This document shows positions 1 through 6,644 of a stretch of 7,938 bases of DNA, in pieces. The stretch is taken from the NCBI GenBank assembly GCA_905203795.1, contig CAJKXG010000049.1, positions 1 to 7,938 of the forward strand. Reading direction: 5' to 3'. Below the pieces are notes generated by a model. It ran no database searches and had not been told where the DNA came from. It worked only from the letters and a program-made list of their open reading frames with translations. Position numbers and translations under genes: made by a program. Position 1 is the first letter of the stretch; every line of letters starts with the position of its first letter. The DNA comes from an uncultured Oscillospiraceae bacterium (GTDB taxonomy: Bacteria; Bacillota; Clostridia; Oscillospirales; Acutalibacteraceae).

Positions 1-272
1 AGGGCATGCAGCGCGGCGCGCCGGTGGACGCCTTTGTGGTGCCCGAGCCCTGGGACATGCCTGGATACGACAGCCAGGTGATCATGGCGGCGGGTGCGTT
101 TACAAACGGCGCCTCCATCGAGCTGTCCGCCGATGCGCCTCTGCGGGAACCGTATGCCGCGTATATGCAGGGGGGGATCAACTTCCCGTCCGGTCAAATG
201 GGCGTGCTGTTGGCGGCGCAATCCATGCTGAAAAACGGCTTGCTGGACGACCGTTTGCCGCGTAAAAACTAG
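1..272 (+). CDS. Methionine gamma-lyase family protein (aluminum resistance protein family), C-terminal fragment
   Basis: This is the last roughly 90 residues of a PLP-dependent fold-type I enzyme; the start lies outside the window and the reading frame is open to the left edge (codons in frame with position 3). The tail contains stretches I recognise from the 'methionine gamma-lyase / aluminum resistance' family (Pfam Met_gamma_lyase): PEPWDMPGYD, then VIMAAGAFTNGASIELSAD, then PLREPY and YMQGGINFPSG. The PLP lysine would be upstream and cannot be seen. Members are about 400 residues long and are common in Firmicutes. Their true substrate is often unproven, so a methionine or cystathionine lyase activity is only a family-level guess. 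The gene ends with TAG at 270-272. No clear terminator follows, so some read-through into recJ is possible, although recJ appears to have its own promoter. Confidence 0.88.
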   Translation, partial: GMQRGAPVDAFVVPEPWDMPGYDSQVIMAAGAFTNGASIELSADAPLREPYAAYMQGGINFPSGQMGVLLAAQSMLKNGLLDDRLPRKN

Positions 273-288
273 TTTCACATAATACTTA

Positions 289-317
289 TTGTATTTTTCG
301 CAAAAAAGTGGTAAAAT
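289..317 (+). promoter_or_regulatory. Predicted sigma-A-type promoter for the recJ operon
   Basis: The -35 box TTGTAT (289-294) and the -10 box TAAAAT (312-317) are separated by exactly 17 nt. Each differs from the consensus (TTGACA / TATAAT) at a few positions. The segment is AT-rich compared with the flanking genes. The predicted start point is near 324, leaving a leader of about 27 nt before the recJ GTG. A palindrome lies at the start point (see the entry at 318-330). This is a prediction from sequence only. Confidence 0.6.
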
Positions 318-330
318 AGTCGAAACGACT
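318..330. repeat. Small inverted repeat at the predicted recJ transcription start
   Basis: AGTCG (318-322) and CGACT (326-330) are perfect reverse complements around AAA. Adding T317-G331 and A316-T332 lengthens the stem to 7 pairs. It abuts the -10 box and covers the predicted start point. It could be an operator half-site pair or a small 5' hairpin in the leader RNA. I do not recognise a known regulator site; it is not the Bacillus LexA box. A chance repeat of this size is also possible. Confidence 0.35.
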
Positions 331-350
331 GTATCAAGAGGTGAGAGATT

Positions 351-2393
351 GTGAGCTTTAAACGATGGGTGTTGTCCGAGCCGGACAAGGAAGCGGCGGC
401 ACAATTGGCAGAAGAAAGCGGACTGAATCCCTTTCTGGCACTGCTGCTCACCACCCGCGGGATCACCGATACAGAAGGAGCGGAGCAATTTCTCTTACAC
501 GGCGAGCCGGAGGACGATCCTTTCGCGTTTGCGGGGATGGACGAAGCGGTAAACCGCATTCAGCACGCCCTTGACACCGGCGAACGCATGGCCGTATACG
601 GAGACTACGACGCGGACGGCGTGACCGCCACTGCGCTGCTGTATCTATATCTGTGCGACAAACAAGCCAATGTGCTCTATCGCATTCCCAAGCGGGAAGG
701 AGAAGGCTACGGGCTGCATAAGTCCATCATTGATGAATTTGCAGAGCAGGGGGTTCAACTGCTCATTACCGTGGACAACGGCATTTCCGCCGTGGAGGAA
801 GTCGCCTATGCCGCCTCTCTCGGCATCGATGTGGTGATCACCGACCACCACCGACCGCAGGAGCAACTGCCGGCAGCGATTGCGGTGGTCGATCCGCATC
901 GGGCGGACTGCGAAAGCGGGTTCAAGGACTACGCCGGTGTCGGTGTGGCGTTTAAGCTGCTATGCGCATTGGAGGGCGATACCGCCGCGCTGCTCGAACA
1001 ATACGCCGATCTGGTGGCATTGGGAACGCTGGCGGATGTCATGCCACTGCGTGGTGAAAACCGCCTGCTCGTGCGCGAAGGGCTGCACCGTCTCAACGAA
1101 AAGGGGCGCGTCGGATTGCGCGCGCTGGCGGAGGCAGCGGGCATTTCCGGCAAAACACTCACCTCCTCTACGGTTTTGTTCACACTCGCACCCCGTATCA
1201 ACGCGGCGGGACGCATGGGAGAACCGGATCGGGCGGCGCGTCTGCTGATGACGGAGGATGAGGAGGAAGCGCGCCTGCTGGCGGAGGAAATCCAGTCGCT
1301 GAACACACAGCGTCAGGCGACGGAAACGGAAATTCTGAAAGAAGTACTTGCCATTTTGGAAGCACATCCCGACATGGTGCATCAACGGGTGCTGGTGCTG
1401 GAGGGAGAAAATTGGCATCCCGGTGTGATCGGTATCATCGCCGCACGGGTGCTGGAGCTATACGGCAAGCCCTGCATCATTCTATCCGTCTCCGACGACG
1501 GCAGCGCCAAGGGCTCGGGCCGCAGCATCCGCGGATTTTCGCTGTTCGACGCCATCTCCGCGTGCGGCGACCTGCTGCATCATTTCGGCGGTCACGAGCT
1601 GGCGGCGGGACTCAGCTTATCAGCGGCGGATATTCCGGCATTCCGCGCGCGCATCAACGCTTACGCCGCAGAGCAGTGTCCGCACATGCCCGTGCCGGAG
1701 CTGCACATGGATTTCAAGCTGCGTCCGTCGCAGATCGATGTAGAAAAACTCAATTTGTTAATGGCGCTGGAACCGTTTGGAACGGGCAACGCCGCTCCCG
1801 TGTTTCGACTCAGCGATATGAGGCTGGATAACATCACGCCGATGGGCGGCGGCAAACACCTGCGGCTGTCCCTTTCGCGTGACGGTACCAGCATCAGCGC
1901 GATGAAATTCCGCACCACGGTGGAAGAATTTTCCGTCCCGTGCGGTTCGGTGCTGCACGCGGCGGTGACATTGGAACGCAACGAGTTCCGCGGCACGGTT
2001 TCGCCGTCGGTGGTGATCCGCGATATTCGGTATGCCGATACCGATCAGGAGGAACTGATTCGCGCGTACGAGCTGTATGACGCGGTCATGCGCGGCGAAG
2101 AAATCCCCGAAAAAGCCGCCTGCCGTCCGTCACGCGATCAGGTGGCGGATGTGTACAAGCGGCTGCGCGCGAACCGCGGATGGGTTGGGACAGGAGAGCA
2201 GTTGTACCATGCCATTGCGTCAGACAGATTGTCGTATGTGCAGATGCTGACGGCACTCGAGGTACTGCGGCAGGCGGGGTTGATCGAGGTGAAGGATCAA
2301 TCCGATTGTCTGCGAATCAAGCTCATACCGGTCAACGGCAAAACGGATCTGAACGAAACACCGTTGATGCGGTTTTTATCGGATGCTACATAA
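351..2393 (+). CDS. recJ: Single-stranded-DNA-specific exonuclease RecJ
   Basis: RecJ degrades single-stranded DNA 5' to 3' in recombination, mismatch repair and base-excision repair in the cytoplasm. The 680-residue product has the DHH-family metal motifs in order: DYDADG (85-90), VDNG with D142, DHH (165-167) and LGTLADV with D229. These are followed by PRINAAGRM (281-289). The DHHA1 domain follows, with WHPGVIGIIAAR (355-366), GSGRS (388-392) and GGHELAAG (413-420). An OB-fold-like region spans about 448-560. The last 110 or so residues look like a helical, winged-helix-type extension. The E. coli protein is about 577 residues and that of B. subtilis about 786, so this is an intermediate form. 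All catalytic residues I can check are intact. Translation starts at GTG 351, with AGAGGTGA (337-344) as ribosome-binding site. The stop is 18 nt before rel, which suggests an operon. The apt gene often found next to recJ is absent. Confidence 0.97.
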   Translation: MSFKRWVLSEPDKEAAAQLAEESGLNPFLALLLTTRGITDTEGAEQFLLHGEPEDDPFAFAGMDEAVNRIQHALDTGERMAVYGDYDADGVTATALLYLYLCDKQANVLYRIPKREGEGYGLHKSIIDEFAEQGVQLLITVDNGISAVEEVAYAASLGIDVVITDHHRPQEQLPAAIAVVDPHRADCESGFKDYAGVGVAFKLLCALEGDTAALLEQYADLVALGTLADVMPLRGENRLLVREGLHRLNEKGRVGLRALAEAAGISGKTLTSSTVLFTLAPRINAAGRMGEPDRAARLLMTEDEEEARLLAEEIQSLNTQRQATETEILKEVLAILEAHPDMVHQRVLVLEGENWHPGVIGIIAARVLELYGKPCIILSVSDDGSAKGSGRSIRGFSLFDAISACGDLLHHFGGHELAAGLSLSAADIPAFRARINAYAAEQCPHMPVPELHMDFKLRPSQIDVEKLNLLMALEPFGTGNAAPVFRLSDMRLDNITPMGGGKHLRLSLSRDGTSISAMKFRTTVEEFSVPCGSVLHAAVTLERNEFRGTVSPSVVIRDIRYADTDQEELIRAYELYDAVMRGEEIPEKAACRPSRDQVADVYKRLRANRGWVGTGEQLYHAIASDRLSYVQMLTALEVLRQAGLIEVKDQSDCLRIKLIPVNGKTDLNETPLMRFLSDAT

Positions 2394-2411
2394 TCCGATA
2401 TTGGTGAAAGG

Positions 2412-4622
2412 ATGACCACGGCGATGGAGGAAAAAACCATTCTCAAGGAAGATGTAATCCGCGAGTTAAAGGATAAAATTGTAAAAAGCGAGAAAAATTA
2501 CGATCTGGAGATGATCGATCGCGCCATATCGTTGGCCTGTGAAGCACATGCGGGGCAGCATCGCGCCTCGGGCGAGGAGTATGTCTGTCATCCGTTGCAG
2601 GTGGCGGGGATTTTGGTCGATCTCGGCATGGATTCCGAAGCCATCACAGCGGCGATTCTGCACGATGTGGTGGAGGATACGCCGGTTGAGTTGGCAGAGA
2701 TCGAAAAAAAGTTCGGATCGGATATTGCCGCGCTGGTGGATGGCGTAACCAAGATTACCAAAATCCAGTTTTCCACCAAAGAAGAGCAGCAGGCGGAAAA
2801 TGTCCGCAAAATGCTGCTGGCCATGTCGCAGGATATTCGCGTGATCATCATCAAGCTGGCAGATCGTCTGCACAATATGCGCACCTGCTATGGCTGGCCG
2901 CCGCAAAAACGGCTGGATAAAGCGAAAGAAACGATGGATATCTACGCACCGCTGGCGCATCGGCTCGGTATCCGCGCCGTAAAGGAAGAGCTGGAAGATA
3001 TTTCACTGCGCATATTGGACGGCGTGGCGTATCACGATATCGAAGAAGCGCTGGCACTGCGCAAGCACGAACGAGAGGATTTCCTGCAAAGCATCCAGCA
3101 GCGGCTGACGGATCGGCTGGCGGAATACGATATGCATCCGTATATTTCGGGTCGTGTGAAAAGCATTCCGGGCATTTACCGTAAGATGTACATGCACGGA
3201 CGCAATTTTGATGAGATCTATGATATCTACGCTGTGCGTGTGATCGTGGACACGGTCAATGACTGCTATAATGTATTGGGCATCGTACACGACATGTTCC
3301 GCCCGCTGCCCAATCGGTTCAAAGATTATATTTCCACCCCCAAACCGAACATGTACCAATCGCTGCACACCACCGTCATCAGCAAGGAAAAAATCCCGTT
3401 TGAGGTGCAGATCCGCACATGGGATATGCACTACACGGCAGAATACGGTATCGCCGCGCATTGGAAGTATAAACTGGGCATTCAGCGCAAGGACAAGCTG
3501 GAAGAACGGCTGGCATGGGTGCGCCAGTTCATTGAGAATCAAAAGGATGTGGATGACGCCGAGGACATTGTGCGGTCGATCAAAACCGACCTGTCCTCCG
3601 AGGATGTGTTTGTATTCACCCCCAAGGGCGATGTGATCTCACTGCCGGTCGGCAGCACGGTGGTGGATTTCGCCTATGCGATTCATTCCGCCGTCGGCAA
3701 CCGCATGGTGGGGGCGAAGGTGGACGGGCGCATTGTCCCGATCGACTATGCAGTCAAAACCGGCGAGATCGTGGAGGTGTTGACTACCTCTGCCCAAGGG
3801 CACGGCCCCAGCCGCGACTGGCTGAACATCGTGAAAACCAGCGAAGCGCGCAACAAGATTCGCGCATGGTTCAAAAACGAGCGACGGGATGAAAATATTG
3901 CGCAGGGGCGCAAAGAACTGGAACGCGAACTGGCGCGCAACGGCATTCGCTTGCCGGAAGATCGCATGAACGAGTTCCTGCTAACGCAAGGCAAGCGTCA
4001 GCACTGCAACACACTGGACGATTTCTATGCGGCGATCGGCTACGGCGGCGTGTTGCTTTCGCGCATTATGCCGCGTATGAAAGAGGATTACAACCGCCTC
4101 ATGAAGACGGAAGCGCCGGCTGCACCCGAACAAATCGTGACCACCCCTCAAAAACAGCACCATCACAACGGCGGCGTGGTCATCGACAACATGGACAACT
4201 GTTTGGTGAAATTTGCCCGTTGCTGCAATCCGCTGCCCGGTGACCAGATCATCGGTTTTATCACGCGCGGTTACGGCGTATCCATCCACAAACGCGATTG
4301 CACCAATGTGCCGCGTGACCTTTCGCAGGCTTCTGAGCCGGAGCGCTGGGTCAACGTCAGTTGGGAAGATGCGGTCAAGGAAGATTTCAAAGCGTCGCTG
4401 CATCTGCTGTCCACCGACCGCATCGGTCTGTTGGCGGATGTCACCACGCAGTTGGCGTCTATGCACGTGATGATTCACGCCATCAGTACCCGTGAGACCT
4501 CCGACGGCAACGTGAGCATCAACGTCACCGTCGGTGTAAACAATGTCGAGCATCTGAACAGCGTGATCGGTCGTCTGAGCAAGGTCAACGGTGTGTTTGA
4601 TATCGAACGCGGAAATGCCTGA
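2412..4622 (+). CDS. rel: Bifunctional (p)ppGpp synthetase/hydrolase Rel (RelA/SpoT family)
   Basis: Long-form RSH enzyme of 736 residues, close to B. subtilis RelA (734). It transfers pyrophosphate from ATP to GDP/GTP on starved ribosomes and hydrolyses the product, setting the stringent response. The hydrolase HD residues are all present: R51, H60, H84-D85, E88-D89, D151 and N155. In the synthetase, GRVKSIPGIYRKM (247-259), D271 and E331 (EVQIRT) are present. RFKD (302-305) is the RXKD signature of bifunctional enzymes, not the EXDD of synthetase-only RelA. The regulatory half has a TGS domain (about 397-458, H425 in the likely tRNA CCA-contact position), a helical linker, a zinc-finger/RIS domain (C604, C605, H626, C630) and a C-terminal ACT domain (about 656-734). 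The start may be ATG 2412 (GGTGA at 2403-2407) or ATG 2424 (AAAGG at 2407-2411), four residues shorter. The gene lies in tandem between recJ and dtd. Confidence 0.97.
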   Translation: MTTAMEEKTILKEDVIRELKDKIVKSEKNYDLEMIDRAISLACEAHAGQHRASGEEYVCHPLQVAGILVDLGMDSEAITAAILHDVVEDTPVELAEIEKKFGSDIAALVDGVTKITKIQFSTKEEQQAENVRKMLLAMSQDIRVIIIKLADRLHNMRTCYGWPPQKRLDKAKETMDIYAPLAHRLGIRAVKEELEDISLRILDGVAYHDIEEALALRKHEREDFLQSIQQRLTDRLAEYDMHPYISGRVKSIPGIYRKMYMHGRNFDEIYDIYAVRVIVDTVNDCYNVLGIVHDMFRPLPNRFKDYISTPKPNMYQSLHTTVISKEKIPFEVQIRTWDMHYTAEYGIAAHWKYKLGIQRKDKLEERLAWVRQFIENQKDVDDAEDIVRSIKTDLSSEDVFVFTPKGDVISLPVGSTVVDFAYAIHSAVGNRMVGAKVDGRIVPIDYAVKTGEIVEVLTTSAQGHGPSRDWLNIVKTSEARNKIRAWFKNERRDENIAQGRKELERELARNGIRLPEDRMNEFLLTQGKRQHCNTLDDFYAAIGYGGVLLSRIMPRMKEDYNRLMKTEAPAAPEQIVTTPQKQHHHNGGVVIDNMDNCLVKFARCCNPLPGDQIIGFITRGYGVSIHKRDCTNVPRDLSQASEPERWVNVSWEDAVKEDFKASLHLLSTDRIGLLADVTTQLASMHVMIHAISTRETSDGNVSINVTVGVNNVEHLNSVIGRLSKVNGVFDIERGNA

Positions 4623-4635
4623 TGCAAGAGACGAC

Positions 4636-4642
4636 AAAGGAG
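4636..4642 (+). promoter_or_regulatory. Strong ribosome-binding site for dtd
   Basis: AAAGGAG lies 7 nt before the dtd ATG at 4650, in the 27-nt gap after the rel stop. It supports the chosen start and independent translation initiation of dtd inside the operon. Confidence 0.75.
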
Positions 4643-4649
4643 AAAACGT

Positions 4650-5117
4650 ATGCGCGTGGTGTTTCAGCGGGTGCATTCCGCCCGCGTCACAGTTGAAGAA
4701 GAAGTCGTCGGCGAAATCGGCGCGGGTGCGCTGCTGCTGGTGGGTGTTCGGGAAGGCGACGGGGAAGAGGACGCCGTTTGGCTGGCAAAGAAGATCGCCG
4801 GCTTGCGCGTGTTCAGCGACGCGGACGAGAAGTTTAATCTGTCCCTGCTGGATATCGGCGGCGAAGCGTTGGTGGTCTCCAATTTTACCTTGTACGGCAA
4901 TTGCCGCAGAGGCAAACGTCCCGAGTTTATCACCGCCGCCCGTCCCGAGCAGGCTGCTCCGTTGATCGAGCGGTTTATGGAATTGCTTCGCGATCTCGGT
5001 ATACGCCGTGTGGAGAGCGGTCGGTTCGGCGCGCATATGCATGTGCATATGGAGGGCGACGGCCCTGTCACACTGATTCTGGATTCGCCGGACAAAAATA
5101 TACCCCCAAAAGGATGA
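4650..5117 (+). CDS. dtd: D-aminoacyl-tRNA deacylase Dtd
   Basis: Dtd hydrolyses D-aminoacyl-tRNAs (and glycine mischarged on tRNA-Ala), keeping D-residues out of proteins. The product has 155 residues, against about 145-150 for the family. Recognisable blocks are [15 protein letters not shown] (1-15), the [13 protein letters not shown] region (21-33), [10 protein letters not shown] (48-57), [15 protein letters not shown] (63-77), FTLYGNC (79-85), RPEF (90-93) and FGAHM (126-130). The Gly-cisPro motif GPVT is intact at 138-141. Two usual signature residues differ: the SQFTL motif reads SNFTL (N78 for Gln), and the Asn before xGPVT is Gly (G136). The fold assignment is firm, but activity is less certain than usual. 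The C-terminus carries a short polar tail (PDKNIPPKG). Its position directly after rel is the classic Firmicute arrangement and fits a shared role in tRNA quality and charging. The hemZ start follows after 6 nt. Confidence 0.94.
   Translation: MRVVFQRVHSARVTVEEEVVGEIGAGALLLVGVREGDGEEDAVWLAKKIAGLRVFSDADEKFNLSLLDIGGEALVVSNFTLYGNCRRGKRPEFITAARPEQAAPLIERFMELLRDLGIRRVESGRFGAHMHVHMEGDGPVTLILDSPDKNIPPKG
5034..5051. repeat. 8+8 bp perfect inverted repeat inside dtd
   Basis: CATATGCA (5034-5041) and TGCATATG (5044-5051) are perfect reverse complements separated by TG. The repeat lies in coding sequence for alternating His and Met residues (AHMHVHM), just before the altered GDGPVT motif. The repetitive codons (cat, atg) alone could produce it, so a regulatory role is doubtful. 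Confidence 0.5.
5108..5116 (+). promoter_or_regulatory. Ribosome-binding site for hemZ overlapping the dtd stop codon
   Basis: AAAAGGATG overlaps the dtd TGA (5115-5117) and ends 7 nt before the hemZ ATG at 5124. This placement is typical of translational coupling between dtd and hemZ, and it supports the chosen start. Confidence 0.6.
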
Positions 5118-5123
5118 AAACCC

Positions 5124-6644
5124 ATGTTTTTGTATATCAACGGGCACAACTTTCGCTATGAAATGGAAAATATCTGCCGCCTATTCCTGCCGCAGGAAAC
5201 AATTGTTGTGCGGGATGACGAATCGGCGGAAGATATTGGTGTAAAGGCATATACCTTTATGACTAACGAGGGCGAAAAGACCGTTATCCGCTGTCGGCTT
5301 TGCTTGGAGGATTTTGACGAAACTACGGAAAAATCCTTGCAAAATGCCGATTTAGCACAAAACGACACCCGTGAACTGGAAATGGCCACGCTGCTGTACG
5401 ATCTATTTGTAAAGCTGTTTGGCTTCACACAAGGATGGGGGATCGTGACCGGCGTGCGACCGGTTAAACTGCTGCGGCGGCTGGCGGCGGAACAGGGACT
5501 GGATGCGGCGATCACGTATTTTCGTGAGAAATTGCTGGTGAGCGAGCCGAAGCTTTCGTTGGCGCGACACACGTTAGCGGCGGAAGACAAACTGCTGGCG
5601 CTGTCCCGTCCGGATTCCTTCAGCCTGTATGTGTCCATTCCGTTTTGCCCGACTCGCTGTGACTACTGTTCGTTTGTATCTCACACGGTCAAAAGTGCGC
5701 AAAAACTGATTCCCACGTATGTGGAATTGTTGCAGGAAGAGCTGACGTATACCGCCCGTATTGCTCGGGAAATGGGGTTACGGCTGGAAACCGTTTATTT
5801 TGGCGGCGGCACACCGACCACATTGTCGGCGGAACAATTGACCGCACTGTTTCAGACGGTCGCCTCCTGCTTTGACCTGTCTCATCTGCGGGAATACACA
5901 GTGGAAGCGGGGCGCCCGGACACGGTGACGGAGGATAAGCTCCGCGCCATCCGTGCCGCCGGCGTCAACCGCATCAGCATCAATCCGCAAACCCTGCGCG
6001 ACGATGTGCTCACCGCCATCGGTCGCCGTCATACGGTGGCACAGTTCTATGAGGCGTTCAACATGGCGCGCCGTGTGGGCTTCGATAACATCAACACCGA
6101 TCTGATCGCCGGTCTTCCCGGCGACGATTACAAGGGCTTTTCCGCCACACTGGACGGCATTCTTGCCTTGTCACCCGAAAGCGTCACGGTGCATACGCTG
6201 TCGATGAAACGCGCTTCCAATCTCGTGATGGAACACCGCGCGGACTATCGCGTGCGGGACGACGCCATGCGTATGGTCGCGCACAGCGCCGAGCGGCTGC
6301 CCGCCGCCGATTATCACCCGTATTATCTCTATCGCCAAAGCCGCACAGTCGGCAATCAGGAAAATGTAGGCTGGGCGAAAGAAGGGAAAGACGGGCTTTA
6401 CAATGTATATATCATGGACGAAACGCACACGATTTTAGCATGCGGCGCGGGCGCGGTCACCAAGCTCAAGCAGCCGGGCACGAACTATCTGGAGCGTATA
6501 TTCAATTATAAATTTCCATATGAATACAATACCGGTCTGCCGGAATTACTGAAACGAAAGGACAAGGTGCAGATATTTTATGACGACTATGTTTTCGGTA
6601 CGAAAACTGGAAAAACAGGAGATCAACCGTCGGATCTCGACTGA
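5124..6644 (+). CDS. hemZ: Radical SAM protein HemZ (oxygen-independent coproporphyrinogen III oxidase family)
   Basis: The 506-residue product matches the Firmicute HemZ family, annotated as coproporphyrinogen dehydrogenase (coproporphyrinogen III to protoporphyrinogen IX without oxygen). An N-terminal region of about 165 residues precedes the radical-SAM barrel. The 4Fe-4S/SAM motif is CPTRCDYC (C175, C179, C182). Further barrel motifs are YFGGGTPTTL (225-234), TVEAGRPD (259-266) and NINTDLIAGLPGD (322-334). The segment RQSRTVGNQENVGWA (404-418) is typical of HemZ. The position after the third Cys plus one is Phe (CSF), as in HemW-type proteins, not the fourth Cys of E. coli HemN (CxC). The coproporphyrinogen activity therefore rests on family naming only. 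The gene starts 6 nt after dtd. The last 20 codons or so overlap the next gene, and the polar tail (after FYDDY, 485-489) may be read-through sequence. HemZ next to dtd is common in Clostridia. Confidence 0.92.
   Translation: MFLYINGHNFRYEMENICRLFLPQETIVVRDDESAEDIGVKAYTFMTNEGEKTVIRCRLCLEDFDETTEKSLQNADLAQNDTRELEMATLLYDLFVKLFGFTQGWGIVTGVRPVKLLRRLAAEQGLDAAITYFREKLLVSEPKLSLARHTLAAEDKLLALSRPDSFSLYVSIPFCPTRCDYCSFVSHTVKSAQKLIPTYVELLQEELTYTARIAREMGLRLETVYFGGGTPTTLSAEQLTALFQTVASCFDLSHLREYTVEAGRPDTVTEDKLRAIRAAGVNRISINPQTLRDDVLTAIGRRHTVAQFYEAFNMARRVGFDNINTDLIAGLPGDDYKGFSATLDGILALSPESVTVHTLSMKRASNLVMEHRADYRVRDDAMRMVAHSAERLPAADYHPYYLYRQSRTVGNQENVGWAKEGKDGLYNVYIMDETHTILACGAGAVTKLKQPGTNYLERIFNYKFPYEYNTGLPELLKRKDKVQIFYDDYVFGTKTGKTGDQPSDLD

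Noticed and set aside
294..307. TTTTT-CGC-AAAAAA mini inverted repeat after the first gene, considered as a terminator
   Set aside because: The stem is only A-T pairs with a 3-nt loop, no T tract follows, and it lies within the spacer of the better-supported recJ promoter.
960..1418. Overlapping open frames of 120-150 codons on both strands inside recJ
   Set aside because: RecJ motifs run continuously through this region in one frame; the alternative products are Arg-, Ser- or Cys-rich with no family resemblance.
2466..3542. Minus-strand open frames of about 160-180 codons opposite rel
   Set aside because: They are antisense to the conserved catalytic half of rel, with no recognisable domain or convincing ribosome site; they mirror the codon pattern of rel.
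3981..5147. A 388-codon open frame on the minus strand, opposite the end of rel and most of dtd
   Set aside because: It is antisense to two clearly recognised genes, its product is rich in His, Gln and Ala with no motif I recognise, and it bridges the rel-dtd gap. It is an artefact of GC-rich codon use on the coding strand.
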